Positions 34,978 to 43,504 of a DNA stretch of 64,000 bases are shown here, piece by piece. Position 1 is the stretch's first letter. Every line of letters begins with the position of its first letter. The notes under the pieces are model-generated. The model searched no databases and had not been told where the DNA came from. It was given only the letters and a program-made list of their open reading frames with translations. Source of the DNA: Opitutia bacterium Tous-C4FEB. Lineage in GTDB: Bacteria; Verrucomicrobiota; Verrucomicrobiia; Opitutales; Opitutaceae. The translations under genes were made by a program, and so were the position numbers. The DNA is taken from assembly GCA_002304445.1 (NCBI GenBank), contig NEVA01000007.1:1-64000 (forward strand), in the 5' to 3' direction.

Positions 34978-35994
34978 ATGTTCCGACTCCCGATTCTCCT
35001 CCTCGCGACCGCCGGCCTCTCCCTCGCGGCCGACCCCGCGCCGCAACGTTTTCACCTCACCGCCCGCGCCCACGAGATCGATCCACGCGCCCGCGAACAT
35101 CCTGAGATCGGTTTCGTCTTCGCTGACAAAGCCGGCAAACCGCAGGACCTCCAACACGCCGTCGTCGACACCCGCGTCACCCCGCGCGGCCAACTCGTGA
35201 TCTGGCTCATGGATTACAAAGCCCCGCTCTTTGACCGGCTCGGCGACTACGGCCTGCACGCGATCCAGGTGCACTACGCCAACAAATGGTTCGGCCTGAT
35301 CCCCACCGCCGCCCGTGATGACGGCACGACCCTCGGGAAGCTGCGCCTCGAGGCCACCACCGGCGAAGATTTTTCCCCGCTCTGCGCGATCCCCAAGCCC
35401 GACGGCATGAAGGAACGCGCGCTCCAATTCGTCCGGCACCTTGCGAAAACTCATCCGGCCGGCCGCTGGGAACAATTTATCAACGCCGCCGGTGACGACC
35501 TGCTCTGGGAAAAAGTCATCATGTCCGGTGCCTCCCACGGCGCGACGAGCGCCACGCGTTTCGCCGTCCATCAACGCGTCGCCCGCGTCGTCGCTTTCTG
35601 CGGTCCGCGTGACCAACACGAAAGCTGGCAGGGTTTTCCCTCGGCCACGCCGCCCCAGCGTATTTTTGGTTTTACCCATGTCCTCGACGACGGCTGGCCC
35701 GGCAACCATTACCCGCGCTCATGGCTCATGCTCGGTCTCAACCGCTTCGGTCCGATTATGGACGTCGATTCTACGACCCCGCCCTACGGCCACTCGCGCC
35801 GCCTTACGACCCGCTTCGACGTCAACGGCGACGTCAAACGCGCTCACAGCTCCATCACGCCCGGCCCTGCATCGGCCAAAGACGCCGCGGGCAATTTCCT
35901 GCACGAAGCCGTGTGGCGTTACCTCTTCACGTCGCCGGTCGAGGAAACCGGCGCACCGGTCCCGCCCGAGGCTCCACCCACAAGTGCGCGGTGA
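34978..35994 (+). CDS. Exported alpha/beta hydrolase
   Basis: A 338-aa protein with a signal peptide (MFRLPILLLATAGLSLAADP). The nucleophile elbow is GASHG with Ser186, inside VIMSGASHGATSATRFAVHQ. A later FGFTHVLDDGW may carry the acid, and the His is not certain. The N-terminal 100 residues (IGFVFADKAGKPQDLQHAVV) are typical of a family of uncharacterised bacterial hydrolases related to BPSS1187. The substrate is unknown. It starts 146 bases after the ceramidase-like gene, on the same strand. Confidence 0.75.
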   Translation: MFRLPILLLATAGLSLAADPAPQRFHLTARAHEIDPRAREHPEIGFVFADKAGKPQDLQHAVVDTRVTPRGQLVIWLMDYKAPLFDRLGDYGLHAIQVHYANKWFGLIPTAARDDGTTLGKLRLEATTGEDFSPLCAIPKPDGMKERALQFVRHLAKTHPAGRWEQFINAAGDDLLWEKVIMSGASHGATSATRFAVHQRVARVVAFCGPRDQHESWQGFPSATPPQRIFGFTHVLDDGWPGNHYPRSWLMLGLNRFGPIMDVDSTTPPYGHSRRLTTRFDVNGDVKRAHSSITPGPASAKDAAGNFLHEAVWRYLFTSPVEETGAPVPPEAPPTSAR

Positions 35995-36187
35995 CCACGC
36001 GACTCAGGTACGCTCCGTCTCTTTCATGGCTCGCCTCGCCCTCGTTATCGCCCGCGTTGCCGCTCTCCGCGCCCGTCAAGCCGCAGCACCGAAGCGCGCG
36101 CCGCAAAGAAAATAAGGCCCGGGCTCCGGACCGCCCCTGCGCCAGCCTCTCGCCCCTTCGAGCGCAGCCAACCTCTCGCCCACAAAA

Positions 36188-36213
36188 AAACCGCGCCCAA
36201 TTGGGCGCGGTTT
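36188..36213 (-). terminator. Rho-independent terminator of the Cys-rich protein gene
   Basis: A perfect 26-base palindrome (AAACCGCGCCCAA / TTGGGCGCGGTTT), flanked on the minus-strand downstream side by TTTTTTTGTG. It starts 27 bases after the stop of the small gene at 36240-36467. Confidence 0.9.
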
Positions 36214-36239
36214 GAAACTAATTAGAAGCTCGCGGTCGC

Positions 36240-36467
36240 TTACTTCTTGGTCGCGGCGACGTTGGTGCCGCCACATTTCTCACAGTTCTTGCCGGCCTTG
36301 GCCGACTCAACGCAGCACGGGTGCGCGCAAGCAGCACCGGCGGCTTCAGCCTTCACGCAGCAGCCACCTTTTTTACCCGCCGGAGCGGCCGGTTTGGTTT
36401 CAGCGGCAAATGCGAAGCTCGCACCGAGCAACGCAATGATCACAAACAGTTGTTTTGAGGTCTTCAT
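36240..36467 (-). CDS. Small exported Cys-rich protein
   Basis: A 75-aa protein with a signal peptide (MKTSKQLFVIIALLGASFAF, cleaved near AAE). The mature part of about 53 residues has seven Cys in the order CC, C, CC, C, C (GGCCVKAE, AACAHPCCVE, NCEKCGG), one His and many Lys. The paired cysteines suggest metal binding, but no known metallothionein or copper-chaperone motif is recognised. The gene lies just downstream of tRNA-Gly on the same strand (21 bases), so it may be read from the tRNA promoter. It has its own strong terminator. Confidence 0.7.
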   Translation of the reverse strand: MKTSKQLFVIIALLGASFAFAAETKPAAPAGKKGGCCVKAEAAGAACAHPCCVESAKAGKNCEKCGGTNVAATKK

Positions 36468-36488
36468 CTTTTTGTTTTGTTTTGGGAT

Positions 36489-36562
36489 TGGTGCGGGCGG
36501 CGGGAATCGAACCCGCTTCTCATGCTTGGGAAGCACACATAATACCGGTATACTACGCCCGC
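36489..36562 (-). tRNA. tRNA-Gly (anticodon CCC)
   Basis: The minus strand folds as a full cloverleaf. The acceptor stem is GCGGGCG/CGCCCGC, with the D arm containing AGTATACCGGTATTAT. The anticodon stem-loop is TGTGC-TTCCCAA-GCATG with anticodon CCC, and the T arm is GCGGG-TTCGATT-CCCGC. The CCA end is encoded. It reads GGG codons. Confidence 0.95.
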
Positions 36563-36603
36563 TTGGAACACCGGCATCAAAGGGGGAAAATTTCCCGCCG
36601 CAA

Positions 36604-37200
36604 TCACGAATAATTTCGCCGACCGTCCAACGCGCTCTTCAGCGTCACCGAGTCGGCGTAAAGCACGCCGCCGCCACTCGGCAAACCGAAGCCGATACGC
36701 GTGGTCTTGACCCCTCGCTCCGGCGGCAATTGCTCGGTGAGATAATGACAGGTGGCCTCGCCCTCGACGTCGTTGGACAGGGCCAAAATCAACTCCGTCA
36801 CCTCGCCCGCATCCAACCGCGCCCGGAGCGAAGCCAAGTTCAACTGCTCGGGTCCGATACCTTGGATCGGCGATAGCTTTCCATGCAACACATGGTAGGA
36901 GCCACGATACGCTCCGCTCCGCTCCAACGCCACGAGGTCGGGCACATGCTCGACCACACACACCACCGCCCGGTCACGCCGTTCATCCGCGCAGATCGAG
37001 CAGAGTTCTCCTTCGGCGATATTCCCGCAGCGTTCGCAGCGGCGCACGCCGGCGGCCGCCGCTTCAAGGGCGTCGACGAGGGCCGGCAATTGCGCCGGCT
37101 TTTCGACAAGCAGATGCAAAGCGATGCGCTCCGCCGAGCGGTAGCCGAGTCCGGGTAATTGTTTCAGCTGCTTTTGCAGCCGCTCAAACGCGGGCGTCAT
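36604..37200 (-). CDS. recR: Recombination mediator protein RecR
   Basis: A 198-aa protein with an N-terminal helix-hairpin-helix (KQLPGLGYRSAERIALHLL), the four-Cys zinc finger CERC...CSIC (C55, C58, C67, C70), and a Toprim domain with ERSGAYRGSYHVLHG and LSNDVEGEATCHYLTEQL. It loads RecA at gaps together with RecO/RecF. The start is the ATG giving the standard MTPAFERL; the longer frame adds 18 foreign residues. It lies 100 bases downstream of ybaB, the usual order. dnaX, which often precedes them, is absent here. Confidence 0.95.
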   Translation of the reverse strand: MTPAFERLQKQLKQLPGLGYRSAERIALHLLVEKPAQLPALVDALEAAAAGVRRCERCGNIAEGELCSICADERRDRAVVCVVEHVPDLVALERSGAYRGSYHVLHGKLSPIQGIGPEQLNLASLRARLDAGEVTELILALSNDVEGEATCHYLTEQLPPERGVKTTRIGFGLPSGGGVLYADSVTLKSALDGRRNYS

Positions 37201-37300
37201 GGAGATGCTCGATGTTGATGCCCGAATCGCGGCTCCGGAAGATTCGTGGCCCAAGGCCTCGCTCAGGCATCGAAAATCGGGAATCCAAAACCGAAAAGGC

Positions 37301-37609
37301 CTACATCATGCCCGGCATTTGAAACGCGGACGTCACCTTTTGCATCTCAGCATCGTTAAAGTCCTTCGCCTGCTTGGCGGCGTCCTGCACGGCGGCGAGC
37401 ACGGTGTCGCTCACGAGCTTCGCATCTTCCTTCAAGAATTCCGGATCGAGCGCGAGCGAGGTAAACTGGCCCGCGCCGTTGATCTTGATCTTCACCGCAC
37501 CGCCGCCGGTCGCGACGTCGATTTCCTTCGCGGCCAACTGGGTTTGGAGCGACTCGATCGAGCGCTGCATTTTCTGAGCTTGTTTAAGGAGTTTGCCTAC
37601 GCCGGCCAT
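37301..37609 (-). CDS. YbaB/EbfC nucleoid-associated protein
   Basis: A 102-aa protein of the YbaB/EbfC family: an N-terminal coiled helix (GKLLKQAQKMQRSIESLQTQ), a central beta unit (ATGGGAVKIKINGAGQFTSL) and a Met-rich tail. These dimers bind DNA and are usually encoded just upstream of recR, as here. Length is normal. Confidence 0.92.
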   Translation of the reverse strand: MAGVGKLLKQAQKMQRSIESLQTQLAAKEIDVATGGGAVKIKINGAGQFTSLALDPEFLKEDAKLVSDTVLAAVQDAAKQAKDFNDAEMQKVTSAFQMPGMM

Positions 37610-37670
37610 GGTGGGAAAAAATTAAGGGTGGAAGGTTTCGAACGTTAACCGTCGAAAGACGGCCCTGCGC

Positions 37671-38567
37671 CTAAAGTGACAAGATTTTTTCGTAACCGTC
37701 CCGAAACGTCGGGCAACCGGGCCGCCAGCCCAGTTCGGACTTTAAACGGTCATTGGCGATAATCCGATCCGGCGTAACCGCCCTGCGCCCGCCTGCCGGC
37801 ACGCCGGTAAACCGGGGCAAACCCACACCGAGCCGGGCCGCCAACCACGCCACCACCTCGCCCTTCGTCGCCGCCCCGTCGTCGGCGACATTGTAAACCC
37901 TCGCGCCCGCCGGCGCCCGCCAAGCCGCCCACACCGCCGCCGCAATATCCTCCCGGTAAGCCAGATTGAGATGCGACTCCGCTCGTCCCGCCGCTTCGCC
38001 TGATCTCACCTGCTCCAGCAGGTGATGGCGCCCAGGCCCGTAAATCCCCGCGAGCCGCAGCACAACCCGCGTCACCGCGGCGTCCTCCGCCGCCAGCAGC
38101 GTGTGCTCAGTCGCCAACAGCACCTCGGCCCGCTCGGTTCCGCCCGTCGTCGCCGACTCGTCGACCCGCACCCCGCCGTCCTGCGGATAGACCGAAGTGC
38201 TGCTGGTATAGACCACGGCGCTCACCGCCCGGGTGCCCCGGAGCCACGTCACCACGCTGTTCATGCCTTCAAGGTAGTTCCGCCGGTAATCCTCCAGTCC
38301 CCCGCCGCCCGAGCTCACGCAATTCAAAACCAAGTCCGCTCCACCCGCGATGCGCCCGTGCCAGTCATCCCGGGTGAGGTCGGCGACGATCACCTGCGCC
38401 ACGCCGTCGGCCTTGAGCGCGTCTGCCTTGGCTTGGTTTCGGGTCAGCGCGGTCACTTCCAGCCCTTGCGCAACCGCCTGTTTCGCCACCGCCGCGCCCA
38501 CATAGCCACAGCCGAAAATCACCAATCGCTTTCCTGCTAAAAATTTACCGTGGGCAACGCCGTCCAT
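37671..38567 (-). CDS. NAD-dependent epimerase/dehydratase (extended SDR)
   Basis: A 298-aa protein. The Rossmann motif is FGCGYVGAAVA near the N-terminus. The middle has VYTSSTSVYPQDGGVRVDES, in which the usual YxxxK is replaced by an atypical arrangement, and LRLAGIYGPGRH follows. The group includes the YeeZ-like atypical SDR proteins, which lack the catalytic Lys and bind NAD(P). The start ATG (38567) lies only 18 bases from the divergent DJ-1 gene's start, so the promoters must overlap the coding ends. The substrate is unknown. Confidence 0.8.
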   Translation of the reverse strand: MDGVAHGKFLAGKRLVIFGCGYVGAAVAKQAVAQGLEVTALTRNQAKADALKADGVAQVIVADLTRDDWHGRIAGGADLVLNCVSSGGGGLEDYRRNYLEGMNSVVTWLRGTRAVSAVVYTSSTSVYPQDGGVRVDESATTGGTERAEVLLATEHTLLAAEDAAVTRVVLRLAGIYGPGRHHLLEQVRSGEAAGRAESHLNLAYREDIAAAVWAAWRAPAGARVYNVADDGAATKGEVVAWLAARLGVGLPRFTGVPAGGRRAVTPDRIIANDRLKSELGWRPGCPTFRDGYEKILSL

Positions 38568-38585
38568 GACCGCCAACCTTCCCTC

Positions 38586-39125
38586 ATGCCCACTGTTCTG
38601 GCAATCCTCGCCGAGGGTTTTGAAGAAATCGAAGCCATCACCCCCATCGATTTGCTCCGCCGCGCCGGCGTCGAAGTCATCACCGCCGCGCTGGGCGAGC
38701 ACCTTCAAGTCACGGGCCGCAGCGCCGTCACCCTTTACGCCGACACCACGCTGTCGGCGATCGCAGGCCGCGACTTCGACTGCATCTTTCTGCCCGGTGG
38801 GCCGGGCGTCGCCTTGCTGCGCGCCGACCCGCGAATCCGCGCGCTCGTCCTCGCCCAGCATGCGGCCAACCGCTGGCTCGGCGCGATCTGCGCCGCTCCG
38901 GCCGTGTTGCACGATGCTGGCCTGCTCGCCGGGCGGCGTTACACGGCGCATTTTTCCGTCGCCGCCGAGTTGCCGGCGATCCTGTCAGATCAACGCACTG
39001 TCGCCGACGGCCGGTTGCTGACCGGCCGGGGCGCAGGCACATCGCTCGACTTTGCGTTGCTCATGGTCACGTCGCTGGTTTCGGCCGAAAAAGCGGCGAT
39101 GATCTCAGCTGCGATCGCGGCGTGA
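38586..39125 (+). CDS. DJ-1/PfpI family protein
   Basis: A 179-aa protein of the DJ-1/ThiJ group: VLAILAEGFEEIEAITPIDL at the start with the conserved Glu, the nucleophile-elbow Cys in GAICAAPAVL, and a typical TGRGAGTSLDFALLMV end. Members act as deglycases, chaperones or stress proteins; YajL is the nearest type. The start at 38586 gives the family's normal N-terminus. It is divergent from the epimerase gene. Confidence 0.9.
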   Translation: MPTVLAILAEGFEEIEAITPIDLLRRAGVEVITAALGEHLQVTGRSAVTLYADTTLSAIAGRDFDCIFLPGGPGVALLRADPRIRALVLAQHAANRWLGAICAAPAVLHDAGLLAGRRYTAHFSVAAELPAILSDQRTVADGRLLTGRGAGTSLDFALLMVTSLVSAEKAAMISAAIAA

Positions 39126-39281
39126 TGCCGGCTTGGCGCAGGTCAATTACCCTTACGGAGCCAGTATGGAGGAGACCCTTATAAAATTCGAATACGACCG
39201 CTACTAAATCCGCCATTTTCCATTTCTACTCGACGCCTTGATCGTCTTACAAAGAATCGGCGTCATGATTTTTGGCAAGGG

Positions 39282-40691
39282 ATGCTGAACCGTAAATTGA
39301 TGAAGTTTGACTATGATTTTGTGGCCATCGGCGGCGGAAGCGCCGGTTTCAATGCCGCCCGGGTTGCCGCCGATTCGGGCCTGAAGACCGCAATCGTGGA
39401 CGGCGCCGAAGACTTGGGCGGTCTTTGTATTCTCAAGGGCTGTATGCCCTCGAAGGCGCTGCTCTACATGGCCGAGGTGTTACACCTTGCCCAAAAGGCC
39501 AAGAGCTTTGGTCTCAAGATCCCGTCGGCCCGGGCCGACATGAAGGCGATCCACGCCCGCAAGAAACGGATTATCGATGAGTTCGCGACTTATCGGCAGG
39601 CGGCGCTCAATTCCGGTAAGTTTGATCTGATCCGCGCGCATGGCCGCTTCACCGATCCTCACACGCTCGCACTGAGCAACGGTCGCGCGCTTCGAGCTCG
39701 GCACTTTTTGATTGGGACCGGTTCCAAGGTAAGCGTGCCCGCCGTGCCCGGGCTGGCAGAGATCAAGTTTTGGACCAGCGACGACGTGCTAAATCTCGAT
39801 TTCATTCCTCCAAGCGTGATCGTCCTTGGAGGTGGTATCGTCGCTTGCGAACTCACCCAGTTTCTCAACCGCATCGGCACCCGCGTTGTCCTGATTCAGC
39901 GCAGCGCGCACATCCTCCGGGACCACTCCGAATATGCAGCCAAAGTGGTGCAGCAAGCACTCGTCGATGAGGGCGTCGAGCTGTTCGCCGGCACCCAAAT
40001 TCAGTCACTTCGCCATGATGCCAGAGGCGTGGCGGCAACCTTCCTCCACAACGGAAAAATACTGACCCGTCGGGCGGCCTTTCTCTTCAACGCGCTGGGC
40101 CGCGAGCCCAACACCGCACCGCTCAATCTCGCCGCCGCCGGCGTCACCAGCCGTGCTGATGGCCAGATCCACATCAACCGCTGGCAACAGACCAGCGCTC
40201 CCCACATCTACGCGGCCGGCGACTGCTCAGGCCCCCACGAGATCGTGCACACCGCGATTTTACAAGGCGAGCTCGCCGCCCGTCATGCGGCGAAGGTCAA
40301 GGCGTTGAAACCGGTTGATTGGTCGTTGCTCCTGAATGTCGTCTTCACCGATCCACAACTGGCGACCATCGGACGGCTCGAACGCGAACTCGATGAGGCC
40401 GGGACGCCTTATCTGGTCGCGAGCTATCCGTTCAACGATCACGGGAAATCCATCCTCATGGAGGCCAACTACGGCTACGTGAAGGTGATTGCCGAACCGA
40501 AACGCGGTCGGATTCTAGGCGCGGAAATCGTCGGAAAAGACGCCGGTGAACTCATTCACGCGTTTAGTGGTCCATTGGCGATGAAAGCCACGGTCTTCGA
40601 TTTATTACGCGCCCCTTGGTATCATCCTACTCTGGCTGAGATCATGACGTATCCGCTCGAAGAACTCGCTGGGACTATTTCTCCTCCTTGA
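39282..40691 (+). CDS. Pyridine nucleotide-disulfide oxidoreductase (dihydrolipoamide dehydrogenase-like)
   Basis: A 469-aa flavoprotein. The FAD-binding GGGSAG is at 17-22 and the redox disulfide is C49/C54 in GGLCILKGCMPSK. The NAD-binding VLGGGIVACE is in the middle and YAAGDCSG after it. The dimer domain contains FTDPQLATIG and a C-terminal WYHPTLAEI, where the His-Pro pair lies near the active site. It resembles lipoamide dehydrogenase and mercuric reductase. No 2-oxo-acid dehydrogenase genes are adjacent, so the partner is unknown. An in-frame ATG at 39300 could be the true start. An IS256 element follows closely. Confidence 0.87.
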   Translation: MLNRKLMKFDYDFVAIGGGSAGFNAARVAADSGLKTAIVDGAEDLGGLCILKGCMPSKALLYMAEVLHLAQKAKSFGLKIPSARADMKAIHARKKRIIDEFATYRQAALNSGKFDLIRAHGRFTDPHTLALSNGRALRARHFLIGTGSKVSVPAVPGLAEIKFWTSDDVLNLDFIPPSVIVLGGGIVACELTQFLNRIGTRVVLIQRSAHILRDHSEYAAKVVQQALVDEGVELFAGTQIQSLRHDARGVAATFLHNGKILTRRAAFLFNALGREPNTAPLNLAAAGVTSRADGQIHINRWQQTSAPHIYAAGDCSGPHEIVHTAILQGELAARHAAKVKALKPVDWSLLLNVVFTDPQLATIGRLERELDEAGTPYLVASYPFNDHGKSILMEANYGYVKVIAEPKRGRILGAEIVGKDAGELIHAFSGPLAMKATVFDLLRAPWYHPTLAEIMTYPLEELAGTISPP

Positions 40692-40743
40692 GTCGAATGC
40701 GGTAGCGCCTCATTGGTTGTTTGCTCCGTAGAGCCCGCCTGTA

Positions 40744-42212
40744 CTTTTCTCAGTTGCGTCCGTCAAGTTCTGCAAAAGTGGATCGGTGGTAAGAGGGTTT
40801 GGTGAGATAAAAAGATTTATGGGGAGGATTTAAGGGAGGGGGCGAAGCCACCTCCCTTTCGTGGATTGAGCGGAGGGTGGCAGGGAGGCGGTCAGCCTCC
40901 CGCCGTTCAGGCGGCTTTGGGCTGAGGCGGGCGTTTGAGATGTTCCCGGAGCAGGTCCATGTTGAGGTAGCGGTTTTCGTCGACCCACTCTTCGTGGGTC
41001 TCGACGGCGAGGGCTTGGACGAGCCGTAGGCAGCTGGCCTCGTCGGGGAAGATGCGCACCAGCAGGGTGCGGCGCTTGATCTCCTGGTTGAGCCGTTCGA
41101 GCAGATTGGTCGACTTGAGGTGTTTGTGATGCGCCCGCGGGAGCCGGTAGAAGGCGAAGGTCTCGTCGATGTTCGCCTCGACCCACGCGCATAGTTTCGG
41201 GTGTTTGTCCTGCCAGCGGGCGAGCCACGCGGCCAGATCGCGGCGGGCTTCCTCCGCGTCGTGACGGTCGTAGATCCAGCGCAGTTCGACCAAGCAATCA
41301 TCCGCCTGCTTGCGCGGCAGGTAGTCGAGCGCATTGCGCAGGAAGTGGACATAGCAACGCTGCCAGTATGCTTCGGGCAGCGCCTCCATGATCGCCCGTT
41401 TGAGTCCGGCGTGATCGTCGCTGACCGCGAGCTGCACGCCGTGCAGGCCTCGTTCCTTCAGTCGCAACAGGTGCGCTTTCCAACTGCTCGCGCTCTCCCG
41501 ACCGGCGAGCTCCACGGCCAGCACATGCCGCCGGCCGTCCCAACCGATACCCAGCGTGATCAGCACCGCGCGGCTTTGGCCGACGCCGTTTTCCCTGACC
41601 CGTTCGTAACGCGCATCAAGGATGATATACGGATACGGTTCCTCCAATCGGCGCGACATGAAGCGCCGCAGTTCCTCGTCCATCTTCACGTTCAGTTCGC
41701 TGATGGCACTGGCACTGAACTCGTGGCCGCACAGTTCCTCGGTGATCGTCTTCACCCGCCGCGTCGACACGCCCTGCACATACATCTGCATCAAGGCCGC
41801 CACGAGCGCCTTCTCGCTGCGCTGATACCGGGCGAACAACTCGGTCGAAAACCGGCCCTGCCGGTCCTGCGGCACGCGCAGTTCCAGTTTGCCGACTCGG
41901 GTCACCAGCGTCCGCGGATAATGGCCGCTACGGTAGCCGAGTCGTCCGCTCGTCCGCTCGTTTTTACCGGCCCGCAGGGCTTCGTCCATCTCTGCTTCCA
42001 GCACCTCCTGTAGCAGCGTTTGCAGCAGGCTCTTCATCGCGTCGTCTTCGGTCAGCATCCGCATCAGGTCTTGTTTCGTTACTTGGATCGTCTCATCGTT
42101 CCGCTTTGGGCGGGTCATGGTATTCCTTTCGTTGGTGGTTTTTGGCTTTAGCACCAAACCACTTACCATGATCCGCCTTTTTGCTGAACTCTCCGGACAC
42201 TACCCTTTTCTC
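40744..42212 (-). mobile_element. IS256-family insertion sequence with 8-bp target duplication
   Basis: The element spans 40752-42204 (1453 bases) and is flanked by an exact direct repeat CTTTTCTC (40744-40751 and 42205-42212), the 8-bp target duplication expected for IS256. The ends are imperfect inverted repeats: AGTTGCGTCCGTCAAGTTCT on one side and GGTAGTGTCCGGAGAGTTCA on the other, both leading into GCAAAA. A complete transposase gene is inside. It landed in the gap between the oxidoreductase gene and the flagellar cluster, without breaking a recognised gene. Confidence 0.9.
40907..42118 (-). CDS. IS256-family (Mutator-type) transposase
   Basis: A 403-aa transposase. The N-terminal region (MTRPKRNDETIQVTKQDLMR) leads to ELRVPQDRQGRFSTELF, a hallmark of IS256. 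The DDE residues are in YIILDARYERVREN, AVSDDHAGLK and the later NLLERLNQEIKRRT. The CxxH-like pair CYVHFLRN is also present. The start was chosen because AAAGGAA lies 6 bases upstream; an in-frame ATG 51 bases earlier lacks a ribosome site. The gene is intact. Confidence 0.92.
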   Translation of the reverse strand: MTRPKRNDETIQVTKQDLMRMLTEDDAMKSLLQTLLQEVLEAEMDEALRAGKNERTSGRLGYRSGHYPRTLVTRVGKLELRVPQDRQGRFSTELFARYQRSEKALVAALMQMYVQGVSTRRVKTITEELCGHEFSASAISELNVKMDEELRRFMSRRLEEPYPYIILDARYERVRENGVGQSRAVLITLGIGWDGRRHVLAVELAGRESASSWKAHLLRLKERGLHGVQLAVSDDHAGLKRAIMEALPEAYWQRCYVHFLRNALDYLPRKQADDCLVELRWIYDRHDAEEARRDLAAWLARWQDKHPKLCAWVEANIDETFAFYRLPRAHHKHLKSTNLLERLNQEIKRRTLLVRIFPDEASCLRLVQALAVETHEEWVDENRYLNMDLLREHLKRPPQPKAA

Positions 42213-42440
42213 CCGGTAACCACCCTAACTGTGCTACTTGCCTTGGCTCGGATCCGCGCTGCCTCATAAACAATCTCAGCTTGTAGGACGCCATCCATCG
42301 CCGCACGGTTTACGATAAGTTCGGCACCGCCGAATTTCACTCCTACATAGACCGCGAAAGCACCCCCTCATCTTCGCTTTGAGGGTGAGAAACTGTCATC
42401 CAGCAAAAGGACTTTTGATTTTCGACGCCGCACAGGCGGC

Positions 42441-43493
42441 TCAAAACTGCGCGAGCTCTTTTTTGTTCTGGAAAATCAATCGCGCGCCCGGTTCGCCAAA
42501 AAGCTGCTTACAGCTTTCGATCATTTTCTGGGTCAAATTATCCGCCTCTGAATCTGTCATCGGCTTCCAGCTACGTTCCAATTCCGTCGCTTTATCAAGC
42601 GTGGCGACGAGGGTGCGTAATTCTTTGCGGTTTTCCTCAAATCGTGTCTCCAAGACGCGCATCGTTTCCTGCGCCTTACGCAACCGCTGGTTGACCGCCA
42701 AAAAACCCTCTTCCTTAAATCCGCTCACTTTCCGTTTCAGCTCTTCATCAAACGCCGCAAACGCCACGCCACTCGCCAGCCACGATAAGAGTCCCACGAT
42801 TAAGAAGACCAATCCGAGGACGCCGACGGCGGCCGCGATGATCAAAGAAACATTGAGCAAAAACATGCCCAACAACGCGACCCCCAAACCGATCGCTGAG
42901 CCTTTTTGCGCCTTGCGTGTCCGCAAAAACGCTTCGACGCATGCGCTTTCTTTTTCGGCTTGGGCGGACTCTTCTCGGGCTTCTTCGACCTTCTTTTCAA
43001 TGCCCATCGCCCGCGATTCCAGTCCGGCTTTCTCGCGGCGCAATTTCACGAACTCACCGAGCGAATAAATGCGCTCAGGATAATGAAACGTATCCGCCAA
43101 AGTCCTCATGCTATCCTCACCGAGATTCAGCCGAAGAGAATCAAAGGTAGATTGATACTCACGAATGAGTTGAGCGTATCGGTTTTTATCGTCACGCGCG
43201 GCCAACATCCGCGCATCGAGTCCTTCGAGTTTAAGCGCATTGTCGGCGAGCATCCGGGCCCGAATCGCTGGACTGGCGCTCGCTTCGTCGGCCAAACTTT
43301 TGAGGCGGGAGGAAAGCTCCCCTAGTTGGTTACGCGCGCGACGCAGTTGGATTTCGGCCCGCTCCTTTGCGTCGGCGGCTTCGATAGCTTCGGCAGCATC
43401 AGTCCCAGCACCTTTGGAGGCATCAGCTTGAAGCACCTGCCATACCCCAGTTGACGACGCAGCCAGCTGCGTGAGCTGTTTGAGACTGACCAT
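42441..43493 (-). CDS. Uncharacterised coiled-coil membrane protein
   Basis: A 350-aa protein of unrecognised family. The N-terminal half (about 30-170) is helical and charged, with coiled-coil-like stretches (AEIQLRRARNQLGELSSRLK, KKVEEAREESAQAEKESACV). Two adjacent hydrophobic segments follow (GSAIGLGVALLGMFLLNVSL and AAAVGVLGLVFLIVGLLSWL), and a second coiled region ends the chain (QRLRKAQETMRVLETRFEEN). It is the last gene of the minus-strand flagellar run, 11 bases after the small CxC protein. Its position beside motA-motB suggests a link to the stator or envelope, but that is only context. Confidence 0.6.
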   Translation of the reverse strand: MVSLKQLTQLAASSTGVWQVLQADASKGAGTDAAEAIEAADAKERAEIQLRRARNQLGELSSRLKSLADEASASPAIRARMLADNALKLEGLDARMLAARDDKNRYAQLIREYQSTFDSLRLNLGEDSMRTLADTFHYPERIYSLGEFVKLRREKAGLESRAMGIEKKVEEAREESAQAEKESACVEAFLRTRKAQKGSAIGLGVALLGMFLLNVSLIIAAAVGVLGLVFLIVGLLSWLASGVAFAAFDEELKRKVSGFKEEGFLAVNQRLRKAQETMRVLETRFEENRKELRTLVATLDKATELERSWKPMTDSEADNLTQKMIESCKQLFGEPGARLIFQNKKELAQF

Positions 43494-43504
43494 AGCGGAG
43501 ACGT

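Noticed and set aside
36025-36114. A 29-codon cationic frame (MARLALVIARVAALRARQ...)
   Set aside because: There is no ribosome site and its composition is typical of random high-GC DNA.
39126-39281. Possible short peptide MEETLIKFEYDRY and a GACGCC/GGCGTC stem before the oxidoreductase gene
   Set aside because: The peptide has 13 codons and no conserved feature, and the stem is weak with a long loop. Nothing supports a riboswitch or leader.
42361-42440. Stem-loops after the last flagellar gene as a terminator
   Set aside because: CACCCTCA/TGAGGGGGTG and GCCGC/GCGGC can pair, but neither is followed by a T run on the minus strand, so I do not call a terminator.
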